Origin: Cercophora sp. LCS_1
Taxonomy: Eukaryota > Ascomycota > Sordariomycetes > Sordariales > Lasiosphaeriaceae
Direction: 5' to 3'
Assembly: GCA_036250225.1 (NCBI GenBank)
Contig: JAPZLL010000008.1
Coordinates: 1 to 64,000, forward strand
DNA: 64,000 bases
The notes under the pieces were generated by a model, which worked only from the letters and a program-made list of their open reading frames with translations, ran no database searches and was not told where the DNA came from. Below are positions 34,529 to 47,110 of the stretch, one piece after another. The position numbers were made by a program, and so were the translations under genes. Numbering within the stretch: position 1 is the first letter of the stretch; every line of letters starts with the position of its first letter.

Positions 34529-37500
34529 GTGCCGTGGTTTATTGTTTTGCTGTGGTACTCGACTCTTTTGAGGGCGGCTGTTTTTGCTGTGCTTCCGTTG
34601 CTGCCCGCCGCCGCCGCCGCCCGTTGCCGCTGCAAGTTACACGGTCCCTTGCAGTGGGCACAACGGCGGGGCTCCGAGCTGGCTACCTTAGCGTAGCATT
34701 ATGTAATCGCTCGGCCCAAAGCTGCCCCCCAACCCCCGGGGCTGTTTCTCAGACGCGCGAACGCCTCACCTGAGTCTGCCGCCGTTAGAGAAACGTGGGG
34801 CCGGTTTGGCCGGATCTAAGGTAGCGCATCCAACGGATCCGACAGCCATCCTGTCATGTCATCCCAACCTGAACCAGTCGCGCAACAATGCTTAGCGGCG
34901 AGAAAGGCAACCCAGCGACAGACGGTTGTGTAGGTTGTTAGGTAATCCTACAGCACACCCTCCTGCAAGCGCCCGTCACCCAAAGGCACGACCGCCTATT
35001 TACCGCTGCACAACTCGACCACCCTCCAAATGCCCCGATCCAGGCCGATGGCGTCCCGGCAACTGCGAGCTTCTATCATTAGACCCGTGCAGCGGGACCG
35101 AGATGGTTCTTGATGAAAAACGCGCCCAAAATAGCACCTGGGCCGCGGCCGGGACACCGGGACATATCTCGTTGTCAATTGTCAACTTGAAACTTGGGCC
35201 GGGTCAATCAGTGCGAGGGGAGGAGGGGAGGAGGGGAGGAGGGGATCGAGTACGCGCGTTGTTTGTTGATTATCGACTTCAAGCTCAGATCTTCTCCCGC
35301 CGGATGATGGCCTTGATGTTCCCGGCAATTTGGCGTAGGGCTGCGGTGCAAAACCCATCTTTTTAACCCCGCAAACCTGATTTGCTCCTCACTGCTGCTC
35401 CCAAAAGCCGCCATGATTGGGCTCGGTACTCTGTGGCCTGCCAACCGGGTCTGAGCCCATCGCCATCGTCGCGTTCCCCCGCCGCCGGGGGAGATTTCCC
35501 GGAGAGACGGGATTGCGCCCCGAAACCACCATCCGGCCCCGGCAGCTGCATGGTGCCGGAGAGCCAGAATGCTTGCTCCCACATCCAAATGCCTGCATGT
35601 GTATGGCTACCGTTTTTGCCAAATCACAATCCTGCTGTGGACTTGTGGCCGGTGGCGTTTTTTGGCGGCGGGGACGATTTCCTCATCGCGCCATTGCCGT
35701 TGCATCAGATGAAACCCTGTTGCGATAACTGACGCCCTCGACCAGACACGCCGAGATACCCCAGCCACGAGGCCGCGATCGATCAGACCAGGCCTTGCAT
35801 CTGAGGCACCTCGCCCACAAGATAGCCTTTCTGCAGGAGCCGCACCAGCTCCTTCCCGGGCCCCTTCCCCAGGCCGAGGTTCACTCAACCACTGCCGGTT
35901 CATGTCGTAGCGCTCACTCTCAGGACAGGAGTCATCCGTTCCAGAAGCACCGGCACTGGTCCCCCCGGGCAGCGCTGGAGCGCCACGTCCTGCCGACCAA
36001 TCGTGACTTGTGGTGTCTCCTTTCGACCCAATACGTCGAGATGCTAAGGTCGGGGAGAGCCTGCAGTCCGTCCATCCGTGTATCGCTCGCCGAGACCATC
36101 CGCTTCCCAGCTGGTCTGGTGCTCTGTTATCGACTAGTCAAACCGCAAAAGAGAGAAAACAAAACACGGCTGGTGTCGAACCAGGCCACCCTGGAGCGAC
36201 CACAGAAGGTCTAGCCAATTGCCACCTGTGTAATCGGCCGCGGAGCTTGATACAGCTGAGCTCCGGCGCGCGGCCGCCATCAATAACTTCACACACCACG
36301 GATGAACCGGGACCCCGGGTTCTTTTTGCGTACTCAACACGTTGGCCGACAAAATCCAGAATACAATGGCCGCTGAGAGTGGCCCGGTGACGAGCTACCA
36401 ACGTAACTCGAGCCAAGGACACTTGTCGCAGGCGAGATGAAGCAATAGCAGGTACGTCACATATAGGGGCCCGCTGCTATATCACAGCAGAATCTGACGG
36501 CACTGGCCGTACTGGGTAGGTAGGGACACCATGGCTCCTGGGGGCGCAATCGCGGAACTGGCAACTCCAACGCAGGCAATATCGAGCTTCTTTTAGCTGT
36601 GGAGACACGGGCATTGGCCAATCTGAAGAGATTGCAGACATGGGAAGTGGTCTGTCAGTTGCTGGTCTCTGACCGTTGCCACATTCTAGAAACGGCTCCC
36701 AGCACGTGGAATGTAACGAGCCTGGTGAGATTGGTTAGTCTCAGCAACGGGGCAGTTGGTGTTGGACGTGACTCTACCTGCTACCGCCGCGCAACCCCGA
36801 GTGGAGGTGTTCAAATCGATTGGCTATGGAATGCCTGTTCGTGGCGCGCTGCCAATGAGGCAAAATGCCACGAGATGGATGACAGAGGGTCTGTCTGCGC
36901 TGAATATAGTGGAGATGTCAAGCGCATTGCTTGCTTTCATTGTTACGCGCTTGGTCCGCAGATGACCGACCAGACCCCCATATCCTAGTCTAAAGCAGAC
37001 AGCACGCCCGCTTCTCTGCTGGGGCACCACCAGCCGCCGGTCCACAAGTCTTGAGAGACCGGGCGTGCAGGCAGCAGCGTGGGTGAGAAGATGTGCCCGT
37101 CTGAGAGGTGAGAAACCTCGGGCGCAGAAAAGTCTGGATGACTGCCGGAAGACATCCCGCTGTGCCTATGGCCCTGTCTGCACGATTGCATGGAATTTCA
37201 TGACACCTACCTCGATGAGCAGCTGAAGTAACCCTGAGGCCGAATCAAGTACCAGTCAAAGATTGGAAGCGCGGGAGAAGTGTCTGTGCGGGGAGGTGGG
37301 ATACCAGTAATACCGGGACCCAAAAACTCGAGACTCTGGACGACGCGGTGAGGCAACGCGATGGGACTTCAACGATGTCAGAACCACAGCCTGCAAATGG
37401 CAAGCAAAAAAGGGTGGTGGGGCCCGGGCTTGGGCTCTGTGTGGGGCCTCATTTTTCTTGGAGCTCCCGAAAATCGAACAAGGATTGGATGTTGTTCCAG

Positions 37501-40500
37501 AGCTGCCCCTGCAGCCGGGCCGGTTGGGGGCCGACAAAGATGGGATGAACTCTCCAGTTGCAACAGTCCCAACAAGAAATCTGTGTCTCAGATTCTCCTG
37601 TGATGAGTTACCGTCACCCTGCACCAATCCATCCCGATGCAGTCGAATCCCATTCTGCAGCATTTGCACCACGAAAGGCAATCAATCTGCAGGGTAGCTG
37701 CATCTCTCCTTGACCGTCCTGAAGATGACGATTTGCCCCATTTCGGGACGGCAGAACCCGTCCGTTCTTAAAACAACATCGACCAATTCGACTTTCCCAG
37801 GCTCCAAGGTGAATCATCGGTTCGGTCGTCCTGGCCGACGAGTCACCGCCCATTGGCGCGCGTTCGAAGACGAAAGCCACGATCAATGCTTGATTTCCCC
37901 ATGCCCCTATCCTGGGTTGAGGTCTGATGACATCGCCAGTCTGCGAAAAAGGTTAGCACACCAGCGCATGAACTTGGCTGGCTGCTAGGACTCAATACTC
38001 ATTTTACACCTACAAGTGCGGGATGCGCGCTGAGCCTCAGTTCAGCCTTCTAGAAGGCCATGTGGAAGCATGGGGTTCAGAGGCTGATCACCCCTGGCGG
38101 TGCTGGCACCCCTTGAGCTTCGGCTGTGGGTCGCTTCCTTGCATCAACATCACCCCAAGGTTTTGCACTGGCAAGAGGACAGAGCGCGATCTTCTGGCTC
38201 AATGACGGTGCACGGTTCTAGATTTCCTGACGAGAGTCACGCAGCGAAGTATACATTTTGGCTGCCTTCTTGTCTCATTCGGATGCCCAAGGATGAATGA
38301 ATTACACCAGGAAAGGGCCAATCAACTAAACCAGAAACTGGAGGAATAGCTAGGTTGATGTTCGGATGGAAAGCACTCAGGACCTTCCATACAGGACTTG
38401 CGAGCCACGGACATTGTCATTTACCGCCGACGTCAACCAAGTGCTGTGCGCAAAAATTCGCATCGGAGCCCGAGGAAACCCGGCGCAAAGCGGAAGCACA
38501 AAAGCTTCTTCAGAGCGGAACCAGGACTACTAAACCCACGAGAAGACCTGGCTCCATCGCGCCAGGGAGACTTCTCTGCTTGGGGCTTTTTTTTCAGCCA
38601 ACGATCTACAAATTTGAGTGTCGACGTTGACTGTTCCCTATCGTCCCATGAGATTATGACGCCACCTCCCCCTTTTTGCGTTGTCATCGAGACGATGTCT
38701 ATAAAGTGGGGAAAGAGACTTTCACGGCCAGACCCAGCAGCAATTCTGGGAGCCCCGCACGTGATGTTCGTCTGATCTTTCTTTCCCAAACCCATCCTCA
38801 TAATTCAACACTGCTATAGGGTCACAGCTCGAGCGTTCCTTCACTTCAACATGAACCACGGTTCTGCTCTGCGTCTGCTGCCTGTCATCTAGTCACAGCC
38901 TGTCACTGCCACCCAAATCCTCAGGGCGTCCCGGCGGAGCCAAGCTGTCACTCCCGCCTCGCAATTGTCGCGGCGCACTAATCTGGTCCATCAACACTGG
39001 ATATCGGCGCTCTACTGGGTACGGTGATGTTCCCGAGCACTCGCTGGGCTAAGACCAGGGATGCTGCACATGCCCCAGGCCCCTGGGCTGCACTGCACCG
39101 AAACCTGCAAAGGGTGTGAAATGTGTGTCCTTGGAGGGCCGACACGACCACAATCCTAGAGAAATAACCCCATTCCCAGTCGTTAATGCGCCCGCAAGAT
39201 ATCGACCAGACCCCGGCAGCCCGATGAGATCATCTTCCTGCAGCTGTCTCGAAGCAGTTCGAGTTAGCGACGAGGATCATGACGGTGGAAAGAGGATACG
39301 GTTCCCGCGCCTTCCCTATAGCAAATTCTGTCGACCCTAATAACAACTCACCCAAGGAAACCGCAATCAGGTTCCCGATCTGAGGTGCCAATTTTGGCAG
39401 TCTCGTCCATCCACACTTTCTTCTTTCGTTTTACCCGCCCGCTGGCCCGTGCCCTTGCCCCGATTCCAATGTCACGGCATCGCACTCGCCTGCCCTTGCA
39501 GCTTTCTTTTTTTCTGTTGCTGCCCTGAACCTTGTGGTGCGGTGCCGGCGTCGTTTGCCTTGCCTGCCCACCACTCCAGTTCTCCCGCTCTGCCTGCTTC
39601 TCACATGCTTTTGCAGTTAGGCGTGCCGGATCGACGGGGCACAACGTGGACGGCAGGAGCAGGCCGCACATTCACGCAATACCTGACTTTGCATCTACTT
39701 TAAATCTTGCATCCCGATATCTCGCGTTTTCTCACCTGTCTCTCGCCTCCCGATCCCCAGCGGAAGTGGAAGCCTCATGCCATTCTACAAGCCCCAGTAC
39801 CGGCTCACTTTTAACGGGTCGACAGGGCCGATACCGATGCCCTCGAGGCTCTGCGGCGCGATAGCCGTGCAAAAAGAGTGCAGTTGACGCCATCCCACCA
39901 CACTAAGAACCGCTATGGCAAACTACGGCAGAGTTGCAGCAGGTTTCCTGGCAACCTCCACACAGGGCCTGGCGTCAAGCTGGCCGCTGCACGTGTGGGC
40001 TCTTTGCGCGATCCAGGTGTGTCTCGCAGCCAGGGATCCATCCGCCATGGCGCTGTGGTGGAGCATGGGCAGGGCAGGCCGGTCAGCAGGGGGTCCAGCA
40101 CTGCAGAGTGACCGCTACCCCATGGACACGGAATGGCGCCAGGGATACCGACAGATGCACTGAATTTCGACACCGCGCCAGCAATTCTTGCGGGCCATTG
40201 TTCTTCGCTGCCAACCGGAAGATCAAACCCCCTCTCACATTACAACCTGCCGCCCTCGCGGAGAGGAACTGCGAGCTGCTGTCCATTTACAGGGATCCGC
40301 CGAGACCAGATTGCCAAGCCGAGAAGGAGGGGACAAGAGGCGCACCCCCAAGGTACAGTGTACTTGTATTGTACATGACCAGATACCCACCCTTTCCCCT
40401 TGGCTGCCATGCCCGCCATGTCCTTGCAATTCACCCCCCGTTGAATCCCCGCTGTCGGTCCACGGGTTCGTCTGTGGGTTCTGCAATGTTCTTGGCTGCT

Positions 40501-42879
40501 TGATGCCGTAACACTCGACGAGACCACAGCAGGCCTGACGCCCCGGCACGCATCTGATGACAACACTTTGCGCCCCTGTTACCACCAATCTCAAGTAGCC
40601 GCTGCTGGCAGGGACCTCTGCCATTTTCTACCGGAAGCTCACTAGAGGAGACCTTACAGTTACGGGTTTTGCTTGTTCGTGGGACCTCGGCCACCGACGC
40701 AATCCGGAGTCGCAGTGGGTGGAAGGGGATGCCAATATGATGGGGACGTGTTCACACAGTGATCCTCGTCCCGGGGACGGCGCCGATGCGGGGCAAGGCC
40801 ATTGAGCAACCGCATGGTGCCTCCGCGGCTATCATGGCGCAAGCCTCCAGATAGAAGCCTCAGGCTCCGCCGTGCTTTTGTTATTAGTCGAGCAGTCAAC
40901 AGGGCCAGGGCCGCGGTCCGGGACTGAAAGAAGGAGCCAGCTCTCAGGTCCTCGATGCCTCGGCTTCTCATGTCCGCGCCCCAAACAGAATCTTCAGCGT
41001 GAAAGACTCCATTGACGAGACTCCCGAGACATGGGCAGAGACTTGGGGTCAGGGTCAATTGGCCTGTGGCCGCTAGAAGCGCATGGGTAGCCGGCTGAAC
41101 CGGGGTCTCCCTGAAGACTGACACCCCCCGCGCACGCCTCCTGAACCGGCGGACAGGGCCAGACCGATCCTGGACGGCTTGTTCTCACCGTTGGACTTCG
41201 TCTTGCTAGTACGGATAGGATATCGAATGATCGACTAATAAGATCGAAACCCACAAGGCGCACATCCGCTCATGCCTCCCGCCTTTCCCACGCTCGACCA
41301 TCCACGATGACGGGGTGCTGATCCGCCCCATCCCAGAGACCCCCTAACGGTATTGCTGCTGCTTGCTTTTGCTTCTACCTCCTGCGCTAAGCAGACCTTG
41401 TCGTTGTGCATTCTTCCACTGCCGGTCGCACAGTCGAGCTCGCCGGGAGTCATTCCTGGGCTCGGCCGCCTCGACTTCTGTATGCGAGTACCTCTGGGAA
41501 CTTCCCGCCCTCACCCGCAGCTCTTTTCTGTGTCTCGTCCGCGAAACTTGACTTGACCACCAATACAACTTCCTGCCTCTGACCGGGCCTTCGTCATCCA
41601 CACACTTCCGCCGCAGCCATTCGCAACACAAGCGGCCCTCTACCACACTCTCTCACGGCGCGTCCGGTCCCCATACATCGACAGACCCCCGCCCTTGGAT
41701 ATCTCGGTACACCAGGCCCCAGACTGTCGAAGCGCGGAGCTGTGCTTCCATTTGCCACTCAGTCCTTACCCCGATCTGGAAGCGGTCCAGGGTCTCAGCG
41801 CTTCGAAGCTCCTGGGTTTGGACTCCTGGGTTGGCATCGTTGGTTACCTGCGGCTGTCCCCGCCGAATCCGATCCAAGAAGCACACCCCCCCCCCCAGAG
41901 AAAATCTCTGAGGGAATACAAGGGTACATATCTTCCTGGACATCTTCCGTTAGAGATTGCCCGTGCTGGCAGCCCACCTGCACGCCCACCCTCCTCCTAC
42001 CCAAATTTTGTCCACCACCAGCAGGTCGTTCGCACCCTCCCCAGAACGACACTCACCCCCGGGAGGACGGCATCGCAACGCTATCCAGCATCCAGCATCC
42101 TGGCCCTGAGACGGCTGAAAACGCCCCATCCACAACCGGTCAACACATAAGAGCTGCTTTAAGTACAGATCCCCCGGGCTATCGGTCCAACAAGGAGATT
42201 GCCGCCCGTAGCTTGTCCAGGCTCTTCCCGCTGGGGCATGTGGAGATCCAACCCAACCCAGTGGTTCTCGAAGTTGTTATTAAAGTCACTCTTCTACCCC
42301 CCGTGGCATTTCAAGTGGCCCTTCCCACCCGCCACCACCGGGGTTTCTGAGACTCCCCGCCGTCCATCCTAATACACATCACCACCATAACAGAGAGGCC
42401 GCACATGATATTGACCGGGTTTACACGATAATGCTGTTTGCGTGGAAGAGCTGGGTGCAATAAAAGCCACGAATTGCCAGGGTCTTTTTTTTTTCCTTTC
42501 AACCCTGATCCGGGCGGGATTCTTCGTCCTCTCTACCACTGGGAAACACCTTCCCAACAGGTCCCCTCGCCCGCCTGCAGGATCCCACACAAGAGCTGTG
42601 AGTGCTCCGAACGCCTTGGCCGCCAAAACCTTTGCAGCTACCCGCCTACCTCCTTGGGAAAAGAGAGCTTCCCTCTTGCGCGACGTCCGCCGAGACGAGC
42701 ACCCGACAGAATTGCATCGCCTTGCTCCCGGACGGGTACCACGAAAGCTTATCGCAGCTTGCGCCTCCCTTCTCCCGACAGATAGATGTCGGCGGCGATC
42801 TGCACTTCCTGGAGCACCGAGACGACAATCTACTCCTACCCTTTCACATTATACCAGGCGCCGGTATCGAACAGCAACC
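34529..42879. other. 8.3-kb gene-poor region upstream of the Zn2Cys6 factor
   Basis: No ORF here shows a recognisable domain, and the many 60-240-codon ORFs overlap on both strands as expected by chance. Visible elements are a CCG-repeat near 34607-34622, a G-quadruplex motif at 35217-35244, a run of about 12 C near 41884-41896 and a C/T-rich promoter-like tract with poly-T near 42487. GC content does not look RIP-degraded. The right end probably carries the leader of the transcription factor gene. No tRNA or 5S rRNA gene was convincing. Confidence 0.5.
35217..35244 (+). other. Canonical G-quadruplex motif
   Basis: Four GGGG runs are separated by three identical AGGA loops, giving a perfect 8-nt-unit repeat. 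Such a motif can fold as a four-tetrad quadruplex on the plus strand. It lies about 700 bp upstream of the MOSC gene's start and in no supported gene. Confidence 0.75.
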
Positions 42880-42887
42880 ATGAGTGA
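42786..42887 (+). promoter_or_regulatory. Overlapping 33-codon uORF of the Zn2Cys6 gene
   Basis: An ATG at 42786 opens a 33-residue frame starting MSAAICTSW that runs without a stop through the main start codon (42880) and ends with TGA at 42885-42887. The uORF start has a weak context (T at -3) while the main start has A at -3, an arrangement that permits leaky scanning. It matters only if the mRNA leader reaches this far. Confidence 0.45.
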
Positions 42888-45261
42888 CTACTATCACCAC
42901 TTCCTGTCCTCCATGGCAGGCGTTGGCGGACAACCAAATCCGAACCCGCTGGATGGCTCGCAACCCATCCCGCAAGCCCCCATCGCCACAGGGGCACCGG
43001 GCATCCCCAACCCATATCAAAGTCTGGGCTACTTCACAGGATTCCCCGAGCCCATCATGTTCAACGCACCAAAGGCCCAACGGAGTAGGAGGAAATCAGC
43101 GCCCGGCCTCGACCACATTAAACACCGCCGAACGCGGTCTGGTTGCTACACATGCCGCAGTCGTCGAGTCAAGGTAGGCAATAGGCAATCGCCCTTACCC
43201 TCGAGCAAAATCTGATATTTAGACAGTGCGATGAGAATCACCCCGTGTGCGAGAGTACGTCTTTTTAATGGAATAGATGTGCAGAAAGCATGTTAATCGT
43301 CAATAGGGTGCAGAAAGGGCAAACGAGAGTGCGTGTACCCCGAGCCAGCTCCACCGAAAGGATCCGGGGGTGCCTCCAAAGACTCGTCAGGACCCAGCCA
43401 GCAAACGAGCCCCAGTTCTTCACGTGGTGATGACGACGATGAAGTCGACCCAGACTTGAAGCTAGACCCGATTATGGATGAAGACGAAGAAGAACCCGAA
43501 AGCGCAACGACACAAACGTCGATGCCAAGTTTTCCCATCCGGAGGTCGAGCACTGCTTCCTCGTTCGGTCTTCAGCGGGTAACATCAAGACACCGGCAAG
43601 AATCAGAAACCCCCTCCTTCGACGGAAACATGAGTTCCTCTTCGCCGTCTGTTTCAACAGGGACGGTTGGAGTTCTTACACCCAACACAATACACGGAAC
43701 CGACATTCCCTACGTCACGCCGGGTCAGCGCCCAGATTGGTCTTTTCTGCCTCACGAGTTGCAGTTCTACCTCGGCTATTACTACGACAACATCACCAGC
43801 TACCATTATTGCATGGTTGGGGATGTAGATGATTTCTTCCGGACGATTCTGACGAGCGCGGCGAGTCGCAACGAAGCGCTCCTTTATGCCGTTGTTGGCT
43901 TTGCCGCATACCATCACGCTCTCGCGAATCCCAACGGCCACATCAACGAGTTTCTGCAGTACTACAACCGCAGTGTGTCACTACTCCTCTCGTTTTTGAA
44001 GAAGAAAGAAAAGCACAGTATAACCACATTGCTGACAATCTTGCAACTTGCCACCATCGAGGTAAGTTGCTAGTCTGGTTTCATGGCGGGGCACTTCCGG
44101 TATCTAACTATCTGTAGGAGTACTTGGGCGACTGGGTCAACCTCACCGGCCATCAGAGAGCGGCACTCGAAGTACTCGTGCAGCTTTTTACCCCACAGAC
44201 GATCGTCCAAACACCGCTCGGCCGCATGGTAATGAAGTGGTACTCGCGTTTTGACGTGTTCATCGGCATCATGGGAAGCGCACCGACGACACTGCCGCGG
44301 GCGTGGTTCACAACAATGGTCGAGTACACCGAAGCCCAAGTTGCCGCGGATCCGAACAATATGGTGTGGATGATTGAGACATGCGTGGCCCGTCTTCGTC
44401 TCATTTCAATGGAGATGTCGATCTTGTTTGGAAAGGGGGCCAACCAAGAGCTTACACAGAGCGAGTACACGGACGAGCACGACCGATTCACGGAAGAGCT
44501 ACTAAGTTGGAAGGATCGCTGGGATGCAATGCTGAGCGATCCCGCATACGTTGTCACGGGGCTCACCAGCAATCGCGCTCCCGACCCTAGCGACATCGTC
44601 AATCCTTTGGCCGAAAGGGTTCTGTTCAGGCCACCGCTGTTTGCCGCGACGATCCTGACGTGCGAATGGCATTCAATCTCTCTCATGCACGGGAGCCAGT
44701 CCGCGTCCGAAATGTCAGAAGAGACGGTGGCCAGCCTCAGGGAGCATGCATATGCGATATGCCAGATCTGCGCAACAGTCGAGGCCTGGCCACAAAGTCC
44801 GGATGGCAGCCTGATTGTTCTGCACCCATGCCTCGCCATCGCGGCACTTTTCCTTCCACGAGATGACAGGCACCACATGTGGATCAGGAAGAAGTTGGCG
44901 CTGCTTGAAGCGATGGGGTGAGTGCTACTCGTTTCCTCGATGTGTCGAACCGCCTGTTTCGGGTGAAAACAGTGAAAGTCGGAAGCTAACAATGGGCCGG
45001 CGGGCCGCTCGCAGGTACATTTCACCCATCACAATGCGCAAGCGCATGGCGGAACTGTTTGAAGACAAGAACTGCATTCGTTGGTGGCTGCCCAACGACG
45101 AGGGCTTCACTCCCATCATCCAGAACATCCGGGCCTTTGCCGACGAGCGCAATGCCGCTGCCCACTCCGCCCAGGGCGACAACGTTCGACAGATTCGGAA
45201 TGTCTTCTCCAAGATGCAACTCGGCCCTGGGCAGCAAAACATGAGGGTCAAGAGGGAATAA
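42880..45261 (+). CDS. Zn2Cys6 fungal transcription factor
   Basis: Exons 42880-43173, 43227-43254, 43307-44061, 44118-44917 and 45015-45261 join to 707 residues. The binuclear zinc cluster (residues 89-118) is split over three exons: SGCYTCRSRRVK, then a 28-nt exon encoding CDENHPVCE, then RCRKGKRECVY. All six Cys are present. A Ser/acidic linker follows. The helical regulatory region (about 215-650) includes PHELQFYLGYYYDNITSYHYC and resembles the fungal_trans_2 type found in sterol-uptake-control-like factors. The C-terminal exon is basic, ending MRVKRE. Targets cannot be inferred. The frame is open upstream to 42442, but MSDYYHHFLSS at 42880 has the good start context and looks like a true N-terminus. 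It has a very large upstream region, often seen with developmental regulators. Confidence 0.9.
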
Positions 45262-47110
45262 TGGTCGCACGCATCACGTCAGGGGGCGCGGCAAGGGACC
45301 GGATTTCTCAAAGCGGTCGTGACTGACGCCGGCAAGATTGCAGAGGACTGAAACTTATGGGCGAAGGTCTCAACTGTACGGCGATTGGGTATGGTGTTTC
45401 GAATACGGGCATGGGACGACTGGGACACAGCTGGTTGAACCGAACAGCCAAAGGGATGGATGGACGTTGAAGATCATGATGCGGCTCTTGTCTGCCGCAG
45501 TGTCCGAGCGCACGCTGTTCGGGGGACAATTTCCTGGGAGCGAATTATGCAGCCTCTGCGACGTCAGATCTTGATGGTCATGCAGGGGCGGACGCTTGGA
45601 TCGCACCTTGCACCTTCGGGCCTCCTGAAACACCACAGTCGGCAGTCGGCCGGCTCATCCGCAAGTTCATCCAGCCCGTCCCGGCCGGCTCCACACATCC
45701 TCCAAGACGCCCGTTCGCGGTCCCCGTCACTGGTACTTGCAGGTGGCTCGCCCAAGTGCCGGCGAGCGGGCACCGAACCAGAAGATCGGACGAACAACCC
45801 GCTACGATCTCCCGGCACCGAGCATCCTTCGTCCGATGGGTGGACGCTCGTGCCTCAGCTTCGACCCGGCGCCGATTTTGGCAGAACTACATCCACACAA
45901 TCCGAACCGGTTTGCCTCGGTTCGCATTGACCCAGGCGCGGCTGTTTGTCTCTCACGTAGCTTGCGACTGGCGGCGGGCGATGTCTGTGAAGCGATTCTC
46001 GTCACGGATTGGCTTCTTCTGGCACCCCAGAAATCCCAACAAGCTCGCAGCCGTCTTGTCTTCAAGGCCTACAATTAACAACACTCGCTATTGTAGCACG
46101 GCTTGGTTGGTTAGCTGAGGCGCGCCCAACGACACGATGATTCAGCACCCCCTTTTCAGAGCGACGCGCGACGTTCAGTCACGAAGCTCGGTAATTTAAC
46201 CATATATTAATCAGTTTTAATCACCTGTTTTTATAAGGCATTTATATTCTTCTTCTCGTTTCACATTATGCTTCTTCTCAATTCTCAATTTCGCCAATTT
46301 TCAATTTCTTTTGGTGGACAAATTGTCATTTTTCAACAACACCCTCACACGGCATCAATGTCTTCCCGCAAGAGCTGGGTCAGCGTTCGTTGTTTGTTTT
46401 TGACTTGTGGAAAGCTGAGGAAGAGCGGGAACGACGTCATGGAAGCGTACCATCGGCATAGAGAACTTGTGTGATGGAGGTCATCGGGACTCTGTTATTT
46501 TTTTTTTTTATTTTATTTTTTTTTGGAGAAAGAGTGCGCATCTCAGCGGCGTTTGATATACGGGAATGATTCAGCTTGATCTTTGGCTTGGAAACTGTAA
46601 CGGACTCGGTGGGAAGACAAAAGAAAATGGGCATGTGGTCTGGATAAACATTCGCTCCATGTCGCGATGATTGAGGCCCCCCTCCCCCCTCCCCCCTCCC
46701 CCCCCTTTTTTTAGGCACATGTGAGAGATGAGGTAGTTGGTTTCCGGGGAGAGGGGAGAGAAAAAAAAATCGTCAGGGGTACAACAAAGTTGAGGGGAAA
46801 GGGTTAAGGGGTAGGTCATCATCTGTTTTTGAACACCGTAATTCGTCACTTGTATTGTACAATTATTTGTAATCCAACATGCATAATCTCCCCATGTCCC
46901 CGAGTTTAATAGTCGTGTCATCTCATACTGTTGTTTGGCCAACCTCGTGTTCGGGAATAATCCACTTGCGTTGCGCCTCCGGGAGAGAGTTGACACAAAC
47001 TCCAACTCGCCTCGCTCGCTGTAAACCAAACAAGGGGAAAAGAAAATGAATTCCGAAAAAGCCTCCCTTCGTCGCACGACAGCCTCCATGCTGAGGTCAA
47101 ACCCTTGAAA
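45262..47110. other. Convergent region between the Zn2Cys6 gene and mob-3
   Basis: 1.85 kb without a supportable gene. From about 46180 on it is AT-rich (runs of T/A near 46498-46524) and probably contains the mob-3 3' UTR. A C-run tract at 46676-46706 is listed separately. Confidence 0.45.
46676..46706 (-). other. G-quadruplex motif in the probable 3' UTR of mob-3
   Basis: The plus strand shows four C-runs of at least five, separated by single T residues and followed by poly-T. Read in the direction of mob-3 transcription this is four long G-runs with one-nucleotide A loops, a very stable quadruplex type, about 405-435 nt after the mob-3 stop codon. Whether the mRNA extends this far is not known. 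Confidence 0.6.

Noticed and set aside
36160..36240. tRNA-like element on the minus strand (GGTTCGACACC T-loop sequence)
   Set aside because: The T-stem has a mismatch at its first pair, no matching acceptor stem or convincing D-arm could be drawn about 70 nt upstream, and no anticodon loop was clear.
42442..42879. N-terminal extension of the Zn2Cys6 protein upstream of 42880
   Set aside because: Frame stays open but passes a poly-T promoter-like tract; the composition is not protein-like, and the start at 42880 has a good context.
45460..46118. ORFs of 110-160 codons between the Zn2Cys6 gene and mob-3
   Set aside because: They overlap in several frames, show no motif and are rich in the residues expected from random GC-rich sequence.
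46090..46125. D-arm-like GGTTGGTTAGCTGAGGC that could start a tRNA
   Set aside because: No T-arm sequence with a TTCGA loop follows within tRNA distance.
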